Source of the DNA: Candidatus Subteraquimicrobium carltonvillense
GTDB taxonomy: Bacteria > Actinomycetota > Aquicultoria > Subteraquimicrobiales > Subteraquimicrobiaceae
Assembly (NCBI GenBank): GCA_002339355.1
Contig: DDKQ01000108.1
Coordinates: 1 to 16,992, forward strand
Length of the DNA stretch: 16,992 nt
Direction: 5' to 3'
Both the position numbers and the translations under genes were made by a program. Of this stretch, positions 14,241-16,992 are shown one piece after another. The notes below the pieces were generated by a model, which had not been told where the DNA came from, made no database searches, and saw nothing but the letters and a program-made list of their open reading frames with translations. The stretch's first letter is position 1. Each line of letters opens with the position of its first letter.

Positions 14241-15341
14241 ATGAAAATTTTATGTGGTAGGTGCCTATATTTAAGGGTTATTGCACTTATTTTAAGTTTA
14301 TTCTTGGTGCCAAACCTAATTACCCCAGCACTAGCCACACCTCAAATATCCGAGAAGAGAGCTCAGCTTCAAAGGGTAAAAGCCCAAATCGATGAGATAA
14401 ACCGAAAGTTGGATGAAGTAGTTGAGGAATACAATCAGGCCAATTTGGCTCTCAATAGAACGAGACGGGAAATACGTTACAATGTTTTAAAGCTTCAGGA
14501 GCTTGAGAGAGATTTAGCTCAAAATAGAGAAATCTTGAATGATCGGGTTGTGGGGATATATAAGCATGGTAAGTTGAAATTCGTCGAGGTCATCTTCAAT
14601 GCCAAGAGCTTCGACGAATTTCTCTTTCATTTCGACCTTTTGATACGAATCGGCAGTAAAGATGCCCAAATCGTCAAAAGAATAATCGCCGACAAAGCTG
14701 AGATGGAGAAAAGAAGAGAGGAGCTTCAGAGGCAGGAGAGGGAACAGCGGCTGCAAGAAGAAAGATTGAGAATCAAAAAAGCTGAAATAGAAGCAGAGCT
14801 TTCTAGGAAGAGAGCATTCCTTTCTTCCCTTCAGGAAGAAATCACCGCTCTTCAGCGCGAGGAGGAAGCTCGGCAGGCGAGATTACTTGAAGAAATCCGC
14901 CGTGATCAAGAAAGGCGCCGGCGAATGCTCCAAGAGCAATCTGAGGAGCGGGAGAAATCAAGAGTCACTGTTTCAAGAGGTGCTATCGGCGCAGCACGTG
15001 GAGATGTGGTTGGTATTGCTATGAGATATTTGGGAAGACCATATGCTTGGGGTACTGCAGGTCCCAATGCCTTTGACTGTTCTGGATTTGTTATGTATTG
15101 CTACGGGCAAGTGGGAGTTTCACTCCCACATTCAAGTGCAGCCCAATATAGTTGTGGAAAACGTGTAAGTCGAGACGAATTGCAACCCGGGGATTTGGTT
15201 TTCTTTGGGCGAAGGCACATTTCCCACGTGGGGATATATATCGGTGGAGGAAATTTCATTCATGCCTCATCTTCTGGAGATGTGGTTAAAATTTCCAGCC
15301 TTGATGACCATGGGGGATACGTGGGTGCCTGCCGACCCTAA
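14241..15341 (+). CDS. Secreted NlpC/P60 peptidoglycan hydrolase with long coiled coil
   Basis: This is a predicted exported D-glutamyl endopeptidase that cuts peptidoglycan stem peptides. Residues 1-32 form a signal peptide with a basic start, a hydrophobic core and a likely cut after ALA at 32. Residues about 35-245 are a charged coiled coil rich in Glu, Arg, Lys and Gln, like the N-terminal regions of RipA and PcsB-type proteins, where it controls activity. Residues about 255-366 are the NlpC/P60 domain with the triad C280 (FDCSGF), H329 (SHVGIYIG) and H341 (NFIHAS). I chose ATG 14241 rather than TTG 14238. AGGAG lies at 14233-14237, so the spacing is unusually short (3 bases) and translation may be modest. 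It follows the amidase gene and likely acts in cell separation. Confidence 0.92.
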   Translation: MKILCGRCLYLRVIALILSLFLVPNLITPALATPQISEKRAQLQRVKAQIDEINRKLDEVVEEYNQANLALNRTRREIRYNVLKLQELERDLAQNREILNDRVVGIYKHGKLKFVEVIFNAKSFDEFLFHFDLLIRIGSKDAQIVKRIIADKAEMEKRREELQRQEREQRLQEERLRIKKAEIEAELSRKRAFLSSLQEEITALQREEEARQARLLEEIRRDQERRRRMLQEQSEEREKSRVTVSRGAIGAARGDVVGIAMRYLGRPYAWGTAGPNAFDCSGFVMYCYGQVGVSLPHSSAAQYSCGKRVSRDELQPGDLVFFGRRHISHVGIYIGGGNFIHASSSGDVVKISSLDDHGGYVGACRP

Positions 15342-15351
15342 TTAATTTGAG

Positions 15352-15762
15352 ATGAAAATATATACAGCCGATTTGCCCCTTAAAAGCGGCGCGAAAATAG
15401 ATCTCATCGACATAACCGGTGAACTTTTCAATTGCCTCTCGAAAAGCAAAGTCACAGATGGTGTCATGATCGTCTATTCTCCTCACACCACTACAGCATT
15501 GATCATAAATGAGAATGAGCCCCGTCTTGCAGGTGACATTAAGATTGCAGTGAAGGACATCATCTCCTGGGAGAAAGATTATGCCCACAACCTCATCGAC
15601 AGCAATGCTCCCTCCCACATAGTTGCAGCTTTCCTGGGAAATACCTTAAACCTACCCATCTCTGAAGGAAAGATAGAGCTTGGAACGTGGCAAAGCGTTT
15701 TCCTTTTGGAATTGGATGGTCCCCGCTCAAGACAGGTTAAGGTGAAGATAATTGGAGAGTAA
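15352..15762 (+). CDS. YjbQ / UPF0047 family protein
   Basis: This 136-residue protein belongs to the YjbQ (UPF0047) family, a compact fold for which a secondary thiamine-phosphate synthase activity has been reported and whose main role is unclear. Typical family features are the PHTTTALIINE motif (H45), the WEKDYAHN segment around 73-80, the SHIVAAFLG segment (H89), and the C-terminal GTWQSVFLLELDGPRSRQV. It begins 10 bases after the NlpC/P60 stop with a poor ribosome binding site, so it is probably translated from the same message. Its end overlaps the next gene by 11 bases. Confidence 0.88.
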   Translation: MKIYTADLPLKSGAKIDLIDITGELFNCLSKSKVTDGVMIVYSPHTTTALIINENEPRLAGDIKIAVKDIISWEKDYAHNLIDSNAPSHIVAAFLGNTLNLPISEGKIELGTWQSVFLLELDGPRSRQVKVKIIGE

Positions 15763-16813
15763 CCAAAATTTCTCCGTTGGATTGGTCTACCACCCCCTCT
15801 ATCTCCAACACGACCCAGGTCCCAATCATCCAGAAAGTCCAAGTCGTCTTCTTTCCATCTATGAGTTATTGGAAGAAAGAAAATTCTTGTCGCGGTTAAC
15901 CCTGATATCGCCGAGAATGGCTTCCCTCGAAGAACTCACCACCGTCCACGATGCTTCGTATATTAAAAGAATTGAAAATTTTTCCAAACGAGGTGGAGGA
16001 TACTTAACCTTAGATACCGCACTTTCTTCCAAATCCTATGAATCAGCTTGTCTGGCTGCGGGAGGCATCCTCTCTGCCATTGACGAAATTTCAAGCTTCA
16101 GGACTCGAATGATTTTCTGTCTGATAAGACCCCCTGGTCACCATGCCCTTGCCGATCAAGGGATGGGTTTTTGTCTCTTTAACAACCTTGCCATTGGAGC
16201 CAAATACGCTTTGGAGAAATACAAAATCTCTCGAATCCTTATCATCGATTGGGATGTTCATCACGGCAACGGTATTCAGGAAATTTTTTATTCGGACCCC
16301 AGAGTCCTCTATGTATCCTTACATCAATATCCCCTCTATCCGGGCACGGGATCTCTTGACGAAGTTGGATTGGGTGAGGGGGAAGGATTTACCATAAATT
16401 TACCCTTCCCCTACCACACGGGAGAACAAGCCTACATGCGGGCCTTTGAGGAGATAATATCACCCGTGACAGATCAATTTGAGCCCCAGCTTTTGATGAT
16501 AGCCGCGGGTTATGATGGTCACTTTGCCGATCCCTTGGCTTCCCTCAATCTCATGGTGGGCAGTTTTGCCAAGATGACGGCCAAGGTAAAGAAATTGGCG
16601 AAGATGTTTTGCCAGGGTCGCCTCATTTTCTCTTTAGAGGGAGGCTACAATCTCAAAGCCCTTTCCCACTCGGTACTGGCCACCCTAAATGAATTGGCTG
16701 AACTGGGACACAAAGTATCTGATCCTTATGGCTCTCCCAGTACTACTCCCAGAGGAGCAGAAGACGTATTTGACGAGGCAAGAAGAATTCATGAGAAATA
16801 TTGGAAACTTTGA
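15752..16813 (+). CDS. Histone-deacetylase-family Zn hydrolase (AcuC/HDAC-like)
   Basis: This 353-residue arginase/deacetylase-fold enzyme carries all HDAC catalytic residues: tandem H130-H131 (RPPGHHA), zinc ligands D168 and H170 (DWDVHHGNG) and D255 (AAGYDGHFADP), and Y299 (SLEGGYN). Bacterial relatives deacetylate acetyl-lysine (AcuC acting on acetyl-CoA synthetase), acetylpolyamines or other amides, and the substrate here cannot be told. In an acetyl-CoA-pathway organism, control of protein acetylation is an attractive guess. I used the TTG start at 15752. It is preceded by AAGGTGAAG at 15739-15747, and the residues following it (FSVGLVYHPLYLQHD) start the domain directly. The start overlaps the yjbQ-family gene by 11 bases, implying coupled translation. 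Confidence 0.9.
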   Translation: MESNQNFSVGLVYHPLYLQHDPGPNHPESPSRLLSIYELLEERKFLSRLTLISPRMASLEELTTVHDASYIKRIENFSKRGGGYLTLDTALSSKSYESACLAAGGILSAIDEISSFRTRMIFCLIRPPGHHALADQGMGFCLFNNLAIGAKYALEKYKISRILIIDWDVHHGNGIQEIFYSDPRVLYVSLHQYPLYPGTGSLDEVGLGEGEGFTINLPFPYHTGEQAYMRAFEEIISPVTDQFEPQLLMIAAGYDGHFADPLASLNLMVGSFAKMTAKVKKLAKMFCQGRLIFSLEGGYNLKALSHSVLATLNELAELGHKVSDPYGSPSTTPRGAEDVFDEARRIHEKYWKL

Positions 16814-16875
16814 TGATTCAGATAATTCCGAAATTTCTGTCGAGTTAGGCGTGCATTTTACAACGTGAAAATGTG

Positions 16876-16881
16876 TATAAT
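16876..16881 (+). promoter_or_regulatory. Candidate -10 box of the tRNA-Pro promoter
   Basis: A perfect TATAAT at 16876-16881 lies 36 bases before the tRNA. The best -35-like hexamer, TTTACA at 16857-16862, gives only a 13-base spacer, so the -35 element is uncertain. Confidence 0.4.
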
Positions 16882-16917
16882 AGGTTTGGGGGATAGAAAA
16901 TATGCGATTTCATTTGT

Positions 16918-16992
16918 CGGGACGTGGCGCAGTTTGGTTAGCGCGCTGTCTTCGGGAGGCAGAGGTCGCCGGTTCAAATCCGGCCGTCCCGA
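16918..16992 (+). tRNA. tRNA-Pro, anticodon CGG
   Basis: A complete cloverleaf is visible. The acceptor stem CGGGACG (16918-16924) pairs with CGTCCCG (16985-16991). The D stem is GCGC/GCGC (16927-16930 and 16941-16944). The anticodon stem is CTGTC/GGCAG with loop TTCGGGA, putting the anticodon CGG at 16953-16955. The T stem is GCCGG/CCGGC with loop TTCAAAT. The C1-G72 pair and A73 are the bacterial proline identity elements. The window ends on base 73, so whether CCA is encoded cannot be seen. Confidence 0.96.

Noticed and set aside
16818..16850. Imperfect hairpin CAGATAATT..AAATTTCTG after the HDAC-family gene as a terminator
   Set aside because: There are two mismatches in nine positions and no T tract after it.
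16918..16992. The tRNA-Pro as an integration site for a genomic island
   Set aside because: No integrase gene or direct repeat of the tRNA 3' end is present in the window, and the sequence beyond the tRNA cannot be seen.

Overview
The window reads as a chromosomal fragment of an anaerobic, acetogen-like bacterium that uses the Wood-Ljungdahl (reductive acetyl-CoA) pathway. The evidence is a corrinoid iron-sulfur protein subunit (AcsC), a MetV/MetF methylene-tetrahydrofolate reductase pair, a nickel-insertion ATPase (CooC/AcsF), the methyltransferase AcsE and a selenocysteine-containing, NAD(P)-linked formate dehydrogenase. The second half carries envelope genes: a CwlM-like amidase with two peptidoglycan-binding domains and a RipA-like NlpC/P60 protein. 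These suggest a Gram-positive-type, possibly deep-branching actinobacterial lineage, for example one of the thermal or subsurface classes. That placement is inference with low to moderate confidence; clostridial or other acetogen relatives are not excluded.

Layout, all genes on the + strand. (1) Positions 1-5413 hold the methyl branch and carbonyl branch accessory genes: acsC, metV, metF, thyX, cooC, acsE. The catalytic acsA/acsB and the partner acsD are not in the window and may lie upstream of its left edge. (2) Positions 5500-11304 hold a formate dehydrogenase operon: a NuoE-like subunit, a NuoF-like flavoprotein with a C-terminal ferredoxin domain, a 357-base noncoding gap, a two-CBS-domain protein, and an 896-residue FdhA. 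FdhA is interrupted by an in-frame UGA that is almost certainly selenocysteine, because a bacterial SECIS-type hairpin follows it. (3) Positions 11375-12994 encode a membrane GAF-GGDEF diguanylate cyclase. (4) Positions 13091-15341 encode two cell-wall hydrolases, each with a recognisable promoter. (5) Positions 15352-16813 encode an overlapping YjbQ / histone-deacetylase-family pair. (6) A tRNA-Pro(CGG) ends on the last base.

The genes work together as follows. Formate dehydrogenase reduces CO2 to formate with electrons from NAD(P)H and perhaps ferredoxin. Folate enzymes not seen here convert formate to methylene-THF. MetVF reduces this to methyl-THF, AcsE moves the methyl group to the corrinoid protein containing AcsC, and CooC matures the nickel enzymes. 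ThyX draws on the same methylene-THF pool for dTMP.

The noncoding DNA is the least ordinary part. The gaps contain short 'word-like' repeats (AACCCTA x3 at the left edge, ACGAACA-type words before acsE, GACGAAGG-type words before fdhA, AATTTAGGATTT-type words before the CBS gene). There is also a 269-base segment bounded by perfect 13-base inverted repeats (MITE-like) and an inverted repeat whose right arm covers the diguanylate cyclase start codon. I do not see a clearly new multi-gene system. The best candidates for a second look are the selenocysteine site, the inverted-repeat element in the formate dehydrogenase operon, and the CBS protein placed between its subunits.
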